Below are positions 4,820 to 11,262 of a stretch of 11,262 nucleotides of DNA, one piece after another; the stretch's first letter is position 1, and every line of letters begins with the position of its first letter. The DNA is from DASXMX01 sp036794395 (GTDB lineage: Bacteria; Planctomycetota; Phycisphaerae; Tepidisphaerales; Tepidisphaeraceae), in contig DAIRGS010000235.1 of assembly GCA_036794395.1 (NCBI GenBank), positions 1 to 11,262 of the forward strand, read 5' to 3'. Position numbers and translations under genes: made by a program. The notes beneath the pieces were generated by a model. The model worked only from the letters and a program-made list of their open reading frames with translations. It searched no databases and was not told the origin of the DNA.

Positions 4820-6271
4820 TTACACCCTCAAAAAGATCTGGCGTTTGTAGAGAAAGCCGGCGAGGGCGAGGATGAAAAACAGGGCGAGGACATGGGGGGC
4901 CAATGTTGTGAAATTTTTTGGCACATGCTGGGCAAGCTCGGTTCCAGGTCCGCCAACGATGCGATGAGCCAGCTTGGTGAAATCGAACAAATTCCAGACC
5001 AGGTAGAGGGTGATGGCGTTCATGCCGATCCATACGAACGGGGTAGCCCAGATTCGGAAACGCCAGACATCGATGACCAGATAGAAGAAGGACAAAAGTA
5101 CAGCCGCGCAACCTGAGGTCAGCAGAACAAAGGAACTCGTCCAGAGTTTTTTGATTACCGGGAACTGGAAGCCCCACGAATAGCCAACCCCGATCGCAAT
5201 TGCTCCTGCAAGGAAAAGCATGCCGAACTTCTGGTATGGGCCGAATCGGGGCGTTTGGAGCAGGAGACCGGCTAAGACGCCGAGCAGACAGCCGCCGATG
5301 GCAGGTATGGTGCTGAGGAGGCCTTCGGGATCGTAATCAAAATCCTTTTGGCCCTTGACCTCGTTGCCCCACGTATAGCCGGGCAAATAATGAGCATCGA
5401 TCCAGTTCGCGAGGTTCTTTCCATTTTCGAAGGAAACGTGATCCTGTCCTGGAGCGTGAACGAAGGTCATCAGGGCCCAATAGGTGGCCAGCAGTCCGAG
5501 TGCTATTCCCGCCAGAACCTTTGGTCGGAAAAAGATGAACAGCAGGCCCGCCACGAGGTAGCTGATCGCGATCCGCTGAAGAACACCCATGAGCCGAATG
5601 TCCGTAATCACGCGCAAGAAGGGCGAATCGACCGGCGCGGGCATTGGGTGCTTGTGCTGGGAGTACAGGCCACCGAAGGAATTAGAGACTCCGCCGTATA
5701 TGATGAGGCCGATCAGGTAGAGGAAAACACCCCGAAGTATGACCCGACGGACTGCTACGAGCTTCGATCGAGTGGCGATGGCCTTGCTGAGTGAGAAAAC
5801 CAACGACACGCCGACGATGAAGACGAACATTGGGAATATCAAGTCATAGAAGGTGAAACCGGCCCACGGCGTGTGCTCCATCTGATCGGATGCGAGCTTC
5901 GTCCAATGATTCGGCCACACTTTAGCGACCGCGTGCACGATTTCTTCGGCGCCGATGATCCAGAACATGTCGAAGCCGCGGAGGGCGTCGAGGGAGACGA
6001 GGCGCGTGGAGCGAATCTTTTCAGGCGTCGGCTGATCTGTAACGGGCGGGTCGATCACTTCACGGGCTGCCACTGCAACCGGGAGCGGAGCGATTACGGG
6101 TGCAGGTGCTGGAGCTGCGGCCATCACCGTTTCGGGAGCTGGACTGGCGACGGGGGCGGTGACGACAACGGGCTCGGTCGCCATCGGGGTATTGATCGCT
6201 GGAGCCGAGGCGGGTTCGGGATCGACTCCGGGCGTTGGGTCGGACGTTGTTTGGGGTGCTGAAGTGGTCAT
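4820..6271 (-). CDS. polytopic acyltransferase-like membrane protein, HGSNAT/DUF5009 (NagX-like) type
   Basis: A 483-residue inner-membrane protein related to heparan-alpha-glucosaminide N-acetyltransferase (HGSNAT/DUF1624/DUF5009). Known relatives move an acetyl group from acetyl-CoA across a membrane onto amino sugars; bacterial members are mostly uncharacterised. Landmarks are TRLVSLDALRGFDMFWIIG (89-107), EHTPWAGFTFYDLIFPMFVFIVGVSL (132-157) with His133 in the conserved H..W.G context, IRLMGVLQRIAISYLV (225-240), and FDYDPEGLLSTIPAI (311-325). Several hydrophobic helices follow up to residue 475, ending in a short basic tail (YKRQIFLRV). Residues 1-87 are an unusual Pro/Ala/Val/Thr-rich, disordered-looking extension, probably cytoplasmic. 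The start is uncertain: no clear ribosome site precedes 6271, and Met30 (6184) and Met50 (6124) are alternatives that would trim this tail. A TTGACA hexamer lies upstream on this strand (6301-6296). The gene stands alone, divergent from the lipoprotein gene. A role in cell-envelope or sugar acetylation is inference. Confidence 0.85.
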   Translation of the reverse strand: MTTSAPQTTSDPTPGVDPEPASAPAINTPMATEPVVVTAPVASPAPETVMAAAPAPAPVIAPLPVAVAAREVIDPPVTDQPTPEKIRSTRLVSLDALRGFDMFWIIGAEEIVHAVAKVWPNHWTKLASDQMEHTPWAGFTFYDLIFPMFVFIVGVSLVFSLSKAIATRSKLVAVRRVILRGVFLYLIGLIIYGGVSNSFGGLYSQHKHPMPAPVDSPFLRVITDIRLMGVLQRIAISYLVAGLLFIFFRPKVLAGIALGLLATYWALMTFVHAPGQDHVSFENGKNLANWIDAHYLPGYTWGNEVKGQKDFDYDPEGLLSTIPAIGGCLLGVLAGLLLQTPRFGPYQKFGMLFLAGAIAIGVGYSWGFQFPVIKKLWTSSFVLLTSGCAAVLLSFFYLVIDVWRFRIWATPFVWIGMNAITLYLVWNLFDFTKLAHRIVGGPGTELAQHVPKNFTTLAPHVLALFFILALAGFLYKRQIFLRV

Positions 6272-6587
6272 GATGAATTACCAGACGTGTTGGCTTGTCA
6301 ACGTCATGCGAAGGGCGCGGTTGTTGATGGTGACCGTACCAAGGGGAGGGGCGGGATTCAATTCGCGCGAGGGTGGGAATGGACGTGGTCGAACGATGGG
6401 GGATCTATCCACCGGCGGGCGCGAGGGTCCATGCGTAGGGGTCGATTGGCGAATCGGGATATGCCTGCGCCGATTTGCGTGTGAGTGCGTCGGGAGAGCG
6501 CCGTTCGCATCGGCCGTTCCCGAAAACGCAGGCGGCGGGTACAGTACGGCAGACGTGGTTAGACTGTGTTCACTATTATCGTTATGC
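6272..6587. other. divergent intergenic region, 316 bases, no gene seen
   Basis: This gap separates the divergent acyltransferase-like and lipoprotein genes and should hold both promoters. On the minus strand TTGACA (6301-6296) is a perfect -35 hexamer, but the nearest -10-like hexamer, TAATTC, is 15 bases away and too near the annotated ATG, so it would fit better with a later start. GCGAATCGG (6449-6457) and CCGATTTGC (6470-6478) can pair as a 9-bp stem with one G-U and a 12-base loop. A plus-strand frame is open across the whole gap from 6159, but its translation is Gly/Arg-rich without recognisable structure, so I treat it as non-coding. Confidence 0.45.
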
Positions 6588-7274
6588 TTGCGGCGTTTTG
6601 GGCCGCGTTTTTTTTGCTTGGCATTGCTGAGCTGGGTGGGTTTTTGCGCGGTGGGATGCGCGACGATTCGGGTGACGGATCCGCCTCGGACGGCGGATGA
6701 GGAGTTTTTGCTGACCCAGGCGGCGACGCAATCGGTGGGGAAGCTTTCGCTGGATGCGCTGCGGGGTCGGGCGGTGTGGGTGGTATCGGAATATGCGTTT
6801 TCGACGACGCAGCCTTTCGATCAATCGTTTCTGACGAATCAGGTCCGGTCGCCGACTTTTGAGAACGCATATCTGATTGGCGAGCTGCGTGCGCGGTTGC
6901 TTCAGGTGGGGGCGAGGCTTGCGCCTTCGCGGGAGCAATCGGATGTGGTGCTGGAGTTGCGAACCGGGGCGCTGTCGATCAATCGCGTGGACTTTTTGCT
7001 GGGCGTGCCGGCGTTGGCGCTGGGCGGGGCAACCAACGCGACGTTGCAGAATCTGGCGGTTTCGACGCCGGACCTGGCGATTTACAAGAGCACGCGGCAG
7101 GACGGATTCTCCAGTGTGGCGGCGGTGGCGTATTGGCGAAATACGGGGGAAGTGCTGGTGAATTCGGGGCCGTTCGTGGGGCATACGCATCGTTACGATT
7201 ATTTTATTTTCGGTTACGCCCTTCAGCCGGTGGGCGACATTCCGCCGACGCAGGTTGGGGGGACGGCCAAATAG
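6588..7274 (+). CDS. small secreted lipoprotein, function unknown
   Basis: A 228-residue lipoprotein when started at TTG 6588. That start gives a textbook signal peptide: MRRFGPRFF (basic), then CLALLSWVGF, then the lipobox AVGC with Cys24 as the lipidated residue and Ala at +2. By the E. coli rule this predicts outer-membrane sorting. Upstream alternatives are GTG 6555, or the frame's first ATG at 6159, which would overlap the divergent gene and looks non-coding. No clear ribosome site precedes either, so the exact start is unsure. The mature part begins ATIRVTDPPRTADEEFLLTQAATQSV and continues with a mixed alpha/beta pattern, including LIGELRARLLQVGARLAPSREQSDVVLELRTGALS (98-130). It resembles uncharacterised planctomycete lipoproteins that start with a 'TDPPRTA.E.LL' segment (possibly DUF6655, from memory and unchecked). 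It lies 23 bases before the AsmA-like gene and is probably in the same transcript. Function unknown. Confidence 0.7.
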   Translation: MRRFGPRFFCLALLSWVGFCAVGCATIRVTDPPRTADEEFLLTQAATQSVGKLSLDALRGRAVWVVSEYAFSTTQPFDQSFLTNQVRSPTFENAYLIGELRARLLQVGARLAPSREQSDVVLELRTGALSINRVDFLLGVPALALGGATNATLQNLAVSTPDLAIYKSTRQDGFSSVAAVAYWRNTGEVLVNSGPFVGHTHRYDYFIFGYALQPVGDIPPTQVGGTAK

Positions 7275-7297
7275 TAGAGACGTAAACAGAGCCCACC

Positions 7298-10200
7298 ATG
7301 GCCGTGCCTGTCGAACATTCCGCTGAAGCAACATCGAACCCGCCCGCTCCGAAGCGCCGGTTGCGGAAATGGCTGGTTCGCATCGCGATTTTCGTGGTGG
7401 GGTTTGTGCTGCTGGTTGGAATTATTCTCCAGATGGCATTACTGACGGGATTGCCCAAGTCGATTGTCGTGGGGCAGGTTGAAAAGGGGCTGGGTCTGCG
7501 AATGGGCGTTGAGCGGGTTTCGACAGGGTGGTTTGGTCGGACATCGCTTTATGGGGTGAAGATTGCGCTGCCGTTATCCGATCAGTCATTTGTCGAAGTT
7601 CCGGAGATGAGGGTCCGGCATACGAGCCTGATCGCAATGATTTTCGGAAGGCCATTGCTGATCAAAGAAATAGATCTGGATAAACCCGTTGTCAGTGTGT
7701 GGCAGGATGCATCGGGGCGGTGGAATCTTCTTGAAGTTGCGGAGTTGTTGGCGCGGGTGGGCGGGAAGAATACGGGGGAACAGACCGCCAATTCGGATAC
7801 GCCCGCCCTACCGCGGCTTGGGGTGAAGGAGCTCGCTGCTGACATTCGCGACAACCAAGGGCGGAAGCTGCGGGTTGAACCGATCAACGTGACCGGTAGC
7901 GCTGAGACGCCGGTGACGTATGCGTATGACGTGGAGATCCCTTCGGGGAAGGCGGATGTGCCGCCGCACCTGAGCTTGCGGGGGCTGGTTGCGCCGGGGG
8001 GATCGTGGGGGCACAGCGTCCATGTGTGGGTGAATGATGTGGACCCGTGGATCGCGGTGTGGAAGCCGGGATTTAATACACCGTTGTCGTTGGATGGGAA
8101 CTGGTCGGGGGAATTGGCGGCGACGGGCGTGAAGGGGTTTCTTCAGATTTCAGATGCGCGATATGCGGACTTTCATGCGGTTGGGGGATTGAGCGTATCG
8201 CGGCTGGAGGGGTTGCTGGCCTTGTCGCCGGTGAATTTGCGGGTGAAAACACCGGTGCCGGCGGTTTCGGAGCTGACGTTGGCGCGGGGGGAAGTGTCGT
8301 ATGACGGGACGGTGGCGAAGTTCGCGCGGGTTCAGTTTGGTTTGTTGGGCGGGCCGGCGGAAATGAACGGATGGTTTGAGCCGAGCATCAATCAAGGGGC
8401 GCTGGAAGCGTATTGGCAGGATGTGAAAACCGGGCCGGTTCGGCAGAGCGGAAAGTTGAACGCCGCTTACAGCAATCCATCCGCGGCAAACATGACCCTG
8501 GATGTGCTGGCCAGCAGCAGCGGGACGGCGCCGGATGGGCCTTTTGAGGCGGTGGCGAAGATCAGTGCGACTGGGCGATCGCTGACGGATTTGGCCTGGC
8601 GAATCGATGCGCCGCAATTGGCGTGGCATCGGCCGCAGCCGATTTTGCTGGATGGGTTGGCGGCGACGGGGAACTATCGGCAGGATGAGAAGCATCAAGT
8701 TGTACGTTTGAATTCGGTTGCATTGGCCGCGGATGCGCGGCTGTCGGGGACGGGTGTTTACGACCTGTCGACGAAGGAAGGTGAGTTACATTTGAGCGGG
8801 CAGGATTGGCCCGTGCAGGTGATCGAGGGAACGCGGCTGGCGTTTGCGCTGGATGCAACGGGCAAGGGCGTTGCGGCTGGGGGCGATTCGAAAAAGATCG
8901 CGCCGGTTGTCGAGCTGAGCCAGTTTTTCCTGCGCAGCGGGGAAACATCGCTGATGGTGAAAGGAAGCTACGACGGGCGGGAACCGAAGCCGGTCAGCGC
9001 GGAAGTGGTTTTTGAGAATCAGCCGGGCAATTCGCCGAGCCCTTCAGAGTCGACGCTGCTTCGAGGGTTTGTGCGTGGGAACGCGAAGCTGAGCGGCACA
9101 TTGCTGCCGCTGAAGGTGGGGATCGAAGGGCGGCTGTTTGGGCGGAATGCGGTTGTTTTGAATCATGTCATTGGCGATCTGACGACTGGGTTGAAGGGGG
9201 ACATCGATTACCAGAAAGCGACGATTCGAGCCGATGCGATACCGTTTCTGGATGGGTTGTGGACGCTTGGGGCGACGTATGTAACGCACGAGAACGACAA
9301 GCCTGTGTATGCGACGGAGGTGGATGTATCGGTGGAGCATCTTCCGTTGCGGAAGGTATCGGAGTTTTTGGATGTGCCGCGGATGGAGGGGAAGTTTGAT
9401 GGGCGGTGGTATGTGTACTATCCACGCCTTAAGCCTGACCCGACCAAGATGATCATAACCGGGGGCGGCGCCATCGGGAACGTGACGGTTTCGAGTTTCG
9501 TGGCGGATAACGTCACATTTAAGACGACGCTTAAGAACGGTCAATTCAGCATCGATCCGATTGAAGTGACGCGCGGGAGTTACGGGAAGATACAGGCGCG
9601 GGCGAGCACGAGCGTGGATCAGTTCCGGCGGATTCTGGTGGGAGTTGAGTTGGCGCAGTTCCCGGTTGATTTTGGATCGGCGCTGGCGGTGCAGACTACT
9701 GGGGGATCGAAGCAGATTGTGGTGATGTTGCCGGACGCGAAGTCGGCCGATCCGCTGGCGCGGAAGCTGCGGGTGGAGGGGGAAGTGACCACGCGAACGG
9801 CGGTGGCGCTGAGCCAGCAGCCGCTGGGGGAGATTCGATCGACCACGCTGTTTCGGGGGAGGACGGCATACCTGACTAAGATGGACGGCGATTTGCTGGG
9901 CGGGACGATTGACGGGAGCGGGTCGGCGGATATTGATGATCTCAATCAATCGAAGTTGTGGTTCGAGTGGAAGGGTGTGCAGTCGGATCGGTTCGTGCGG
10001 ATGTATCCGCAGCTTAAGGGATTTGGCGGCACTTTTTCAGGGAACGCCCGGCTTCAACCCGCGCGAATGCCGCGGCCGCTGGAGCCGATGCAAATCGACG
10101 CGTATCTCCATTCGAACGGGGGGCATTGGCGCACGATCCGGCTGGGCGATGGGCAGGTTCATGCCTTCGCCAATCCGGAGACGTATCAGTTCATCGCGTC

Positions 10201-11062
10201 AGAATCGGAAGTGACGAGTATGCAGCTGGGGGGTGGCTCGATCGATTTTTGGTTTGCGGGGAGCCGGCATATCGACACCGCGCCGACGCCTGAGGGCGTG
10301 GAGAAAGAGACGGGCGTAACGATCTCGAATCTGGTGAATGTGACGCTGAATAACCTTCAAGTGGATCAATTCGTGCAGGCGTTTGACCCAAAACACGCGC
10401 CCGGGCTTGGGAAACTGAACGGGGCGATATACACGCTCAGCGCACCTAAAACACAGACATTGGCAAACATCGCCAGCGATGCGACGACACAGCCTGCCAC
10501 GACCGCTCCGAGCACCACAGCGCCGACCGCGACCGCGGCGTCCATTCAGCAGCAAACCATGCTGGCACACATTTTGGCGACTACGACGCTCGATGGAGAT
10601 CTACGGTTGGACGAGGGCGACCTCGGGAAACTCGGGGTGATCGCATTTTTGTATAACGCGATGCACCTGGGTCAGGACGTCCGCAACCCCACCGGGCATG
10701 GGAACGTTGCGTTACATATGGAACAGGGACTGCTGCGAATCTCGAACCTTTATTATTTCAATCGGGGAGTTGAAGTGCGCGGTGTGGTGAACGCGGAGAG
10801 CATGTGGGCCGTACCTGACAACACAATCAGCGGCAGCGTGGTTGGAACGGTGCGGCCGCTGAAGAATATCAAGCTGCCGCTCTTTGCCGAGGCCGATGCG
10901 CTGCTTAACCAGCTACAGGGCGGGCTAACGGGCGTCGAGTTCAAGGGGCCGCTGATCGATCCGGTGGGCAAGGGGTCCATCAAGTTGATTTCACTGTCGC
11001 AGTTTGGCGCGGAGTTGAAGAATCTGCTGCTGGGGGAAATTGGGGCGAATCGGGGACAGTGA
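7298..11062 (+). CDS. large AsmA-like envelope protein
   Basis: A 1254-residue protein with the layout of the AsmA/TamB/YhdP group. Residues 1-24 are cytoplasmic and end in a basic cluster (KRRLRK). About 25-49 is the single membrane anchor (WLVRIAIFVVGFVLLVGIILQMALL). The rest is a very long, beta-rich periplasmic region. The segment after the anchor (IVVGQVEKGLGLRMGVERVSTGWFGRTSLYGVKIALP) and the later 'i.kpvvsv..d..G.wNl' segment (IDLDKPVVSVWQDASGRWNLLEV, about 125-147) are AsmA-family features. A Thr/Ala/Pro-rich linker at about 1061-1086 separates a C-terminal domain (LDGDLRLDEGDLGKLGVIAFLYNAM...) that ends in an AsmA-like 'G..f.G.l..P.gkgsi' segment. Proteins of this fold form a groove that carries phospholipids between the inner and outer membrane, or affect outer-membrane assembly. 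Applying that here is inference. The ATG is 23 bases after the lipoprotein stop with only a weak ribosome site, suggesting coupling. Family call good, exact subfamily unsure. Confidence 0.82.
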   Translation: MAVPVEHSAEATSNPPAPKRRLRKWLVRIAIFVVGFVLLVGIILQMALLTGLPKSIVVGQVEKGLGLRMGVERVSTGWFGRTSLYGVKIALPLSDQSFVEVPEMRVRHTSLIAMIFGRPLLIKEIDLDKPVVSVWQDASGRWNLLEVAELLARVGGKNTGEQTANSDTPALPRLGVKELAADIRDNQGRKLRVEPINVTGSAETPVTYAYDVEIPSGKADVPPHLSLRGLVAPGGSWGHSVHVWVNDVDPWIAVWKPGFNTPLSLDGNWSGELAATGVKGFLQISDARYADFHAVGGLSVSRLEGLLALSPVNLRVKTPVPAVSELTLARGEVSYDGTVAKFARVQFGLLGGPAEMNGWFEPSINQGALEAYWQDVKTGPVRQSGKLNAAYSNPSAANMTLDVLASSSGTAPDGPFEAVAKISATGRSLTDLAWRIDAPQLAWHRPQPILLDGLAATGNYRQDEKHQVVRLNSVALAADARLSGTGVYDLSTKEGELHLSGQDWPVQVIEGTRLAFALDATGKGVAAGGDSKKIAPVVELSQFFLRSGETSLMVKGSYDGREPKPVSAEVVFENQPGNSPSPSESTLLRGFVRGNAKLSGTLLPLKVGIEGRLFGRNAVVLNHVIGDLTTGLKGDIDYQKATIRADAIPFLDGLWTLGATYVTHENDKPVYATEVDVSVEHLPLRKVSEFLDVPRMEGKFDGRWYVYYPRLKPDPTKMIITGGGAIGNVTVSSFVADNVTFKTTLKNGQFSIDPIEVTRGSYGKIQARASTSVDQFRRILVGVELAQFPVDFGSALAVQTTGGSKQIVVMLPDAKSADPLARKLRVEGEVTTRTAVALSQQPLGEIRSTTLFRGRTAYLTKMDGDLLGGTIDGSGSADIDDLNQSKLWFEWKGVQSDRFVRMYPQLKGFGGTFSGNARLQPARMPRPLEPMQIDAYLHSNGGHWRTIRLGDGQVHAFANPETYQFIASESEVTSMQLGGGSIDFWFAGSRHIDTAPTPEGVEKETGVTISNLVNVTLNNLQVDQFVQAFDPKHAPGLGKLNGAIYTLSAPKTQTLANIASDATTQPATTAPSTTAPTATAASIQQQTMLAHILATTTLDGDLRLDEGDLGKLGVIAFLYNAMHLGQDVRNPTGHGNVALHMEQGLLRISNLYYFNRGVEVRGVVNAESMWAVPDNTISGSVVGTVRPLKNIKLPLFAEADALLNQLQGGLTGVEFKGPLIDPVGKGSIKLISLSQFGAELKNLLLGEIGANRGQ

Positions 11063-11114
11063 GGGCGAATTTGCGATTGTCGAATCAAGGCGACTTGGTG
11101 TCTGCGGGCACTGC

Positions 11115-11139
11115 GATTTCATTCTGCTCTGTTGAAATC
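11115..11139. repeat. short hairpin after the AsmA-like gene
   Basis: GATTTCA (11115-11121) and TGAAATC (11133-11139) form a perfect 7-bp stem with an 11-base loop, 52 bases after the AsmA-like stop. Without a T-run it is a poor terminator. Its loop contains ATTCTG, also found in the larger repeat just downstream, so it may be an eroded neighbour of that element. Confidence 0.3.
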
Positions 11140-11148
11140 CTCGGTCTT

Positions 11149-11228
11149 GTCATTCTGGAGCGAGGCAAAGGATCTGACAGGCGGTGAACCCGTCGAAAAT
11201 CAGATCCTTCGCTTCGCTCCAGAATGAC
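11149..11228. repeat. near-perfect 29-base inverted repeat, likely dispersed intergenic element
   Basis: The left arm (11149-11177, beginning GTCATTCTGGAGCGA) and right arm (11200-11228, ending TCGCTCCAGAATGAC) are inverse complements at 27 of 29 positions. The loop is 22 bases. Of the two differences, one leaves a G-U pair and the other an A-C mismatch when read as plus-strand RNA. The core ATTCTGGAGCGAAGCGAAGGATCTG closely resembles dispersed hairpin repeats of the 'cattctgagcg...aaggatct' kind that I recall from several bacterial phyla (recollection, unchecked). No gene lies in it. It could terminate transcription of the AsmA-like operon, stabilise its mRNA, or be a passive palindromic or miniature mobile element. 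The structure is certain, the role is not. Confidence 0.85.
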
Positions 11229-11262
11229 ACTAAATGACTGTGCGCGATTCCGCGCTTCGTGA

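Noticed and set aside
4458..5177. 239-residue minus-strand frame across the NTF2-fold and acyltransferase-like 3' ends
   Set aside because: Ser/Pro-rich shadow that overlaps two better-supported genes.
6159..6587. Plus-strand frame extending the lipoprotein upstream by 143 residues
   Set aside because: It overlaps the divergent acyltransferase-like gene, is Gly/Arg-rich without domain character, and would bury a perfect lipoprotein signal peptide in mid-protein.
6582..7334. 250-residue minus-strand frame opposite the lipoprotein
   Set aside because: Extremely Arg-rich, no family character, and covers the lipoprotein and the start of the AsmA-like gene; treated as a shadow.
9044..9949. 301-residue minus-strand frame inside the AsmA-like gene
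   Set aside because: Its Arg/His/Pro-rich translation is typical of a shadow frame opposite a G-rich coding strand, and it lies wholly within a well-supported gene.

Overview
The window looks like chromosomal DNA of a GC-rich planctomycete, most likely class Phycisphaerae. The basis is circumstantial. A Thr-Thr-Gln-Pro string occurs in three otherwise unrelated exported proteins, a composition quirk I associate with that group. The envelope proteins (PQQ-like propeller, AsmA-like giant, small lipoprotein) fit a Gram-negative-type bacterium, and Shine-Dalgarno sites are weak or absent at several genes. No rRNA, tRNA, CRISPR array, integrase or transposase was seen.

Layout. Bases 1-262 hold an uncertain partial reading frame leaving the left edge on the minus strand, plus a short hairpin. 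A secreted PQQ-like beta-propeller protein (263-1744, +) converges on an unrecognised 178-residue protein (1789-2325, -). The latter diverges from a secreted family-53 glycoside hydrolase (endo-beta-1,4-galactanase type; 2387-3493, +). A ParD/ParE type II toxin-antitoxin pair (3634-4226, +) follows, and then a small DUF4440/SnoaL-like NTF2-fold protein (4349-4732, +). A polytopic acyltransferase-like membrane protein of the HGSNAT/DUF5009 type (4820-6271, -) lies on the opposite strand. After a 316-base divergent gap come a small lipoprotein (6588-7274, +) and, 23 bases later, a 1254-residue AsmA-like protein (7298-11062, +). The last 200 bases hold a near-perfect 29-base inverted repeat that looks like a dispersed intergenic element.

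How the genes work together. ParD/ParE is a clear two-gene unit (one-base TGATG overlap). The lipoprotein and AsmA-like gene are probably co-transcribed and may act together in the envelope. The GH53 enzyme and the HGSNAT-like protein both belong to carbohydrate-related families, but they lie on opposite strands and I see no shared polysaccharide-utilisation locus. The rest looks like ordinary, loosely packed chromosome. I did not find a convincing new defence or mobile system. The best leads are the 3' inverted repeat, the insertion and altered active-site loop in the GH53 enzyme, the lipoprotein/AsmA pair, and the cysteine pattern of the propeller protein.
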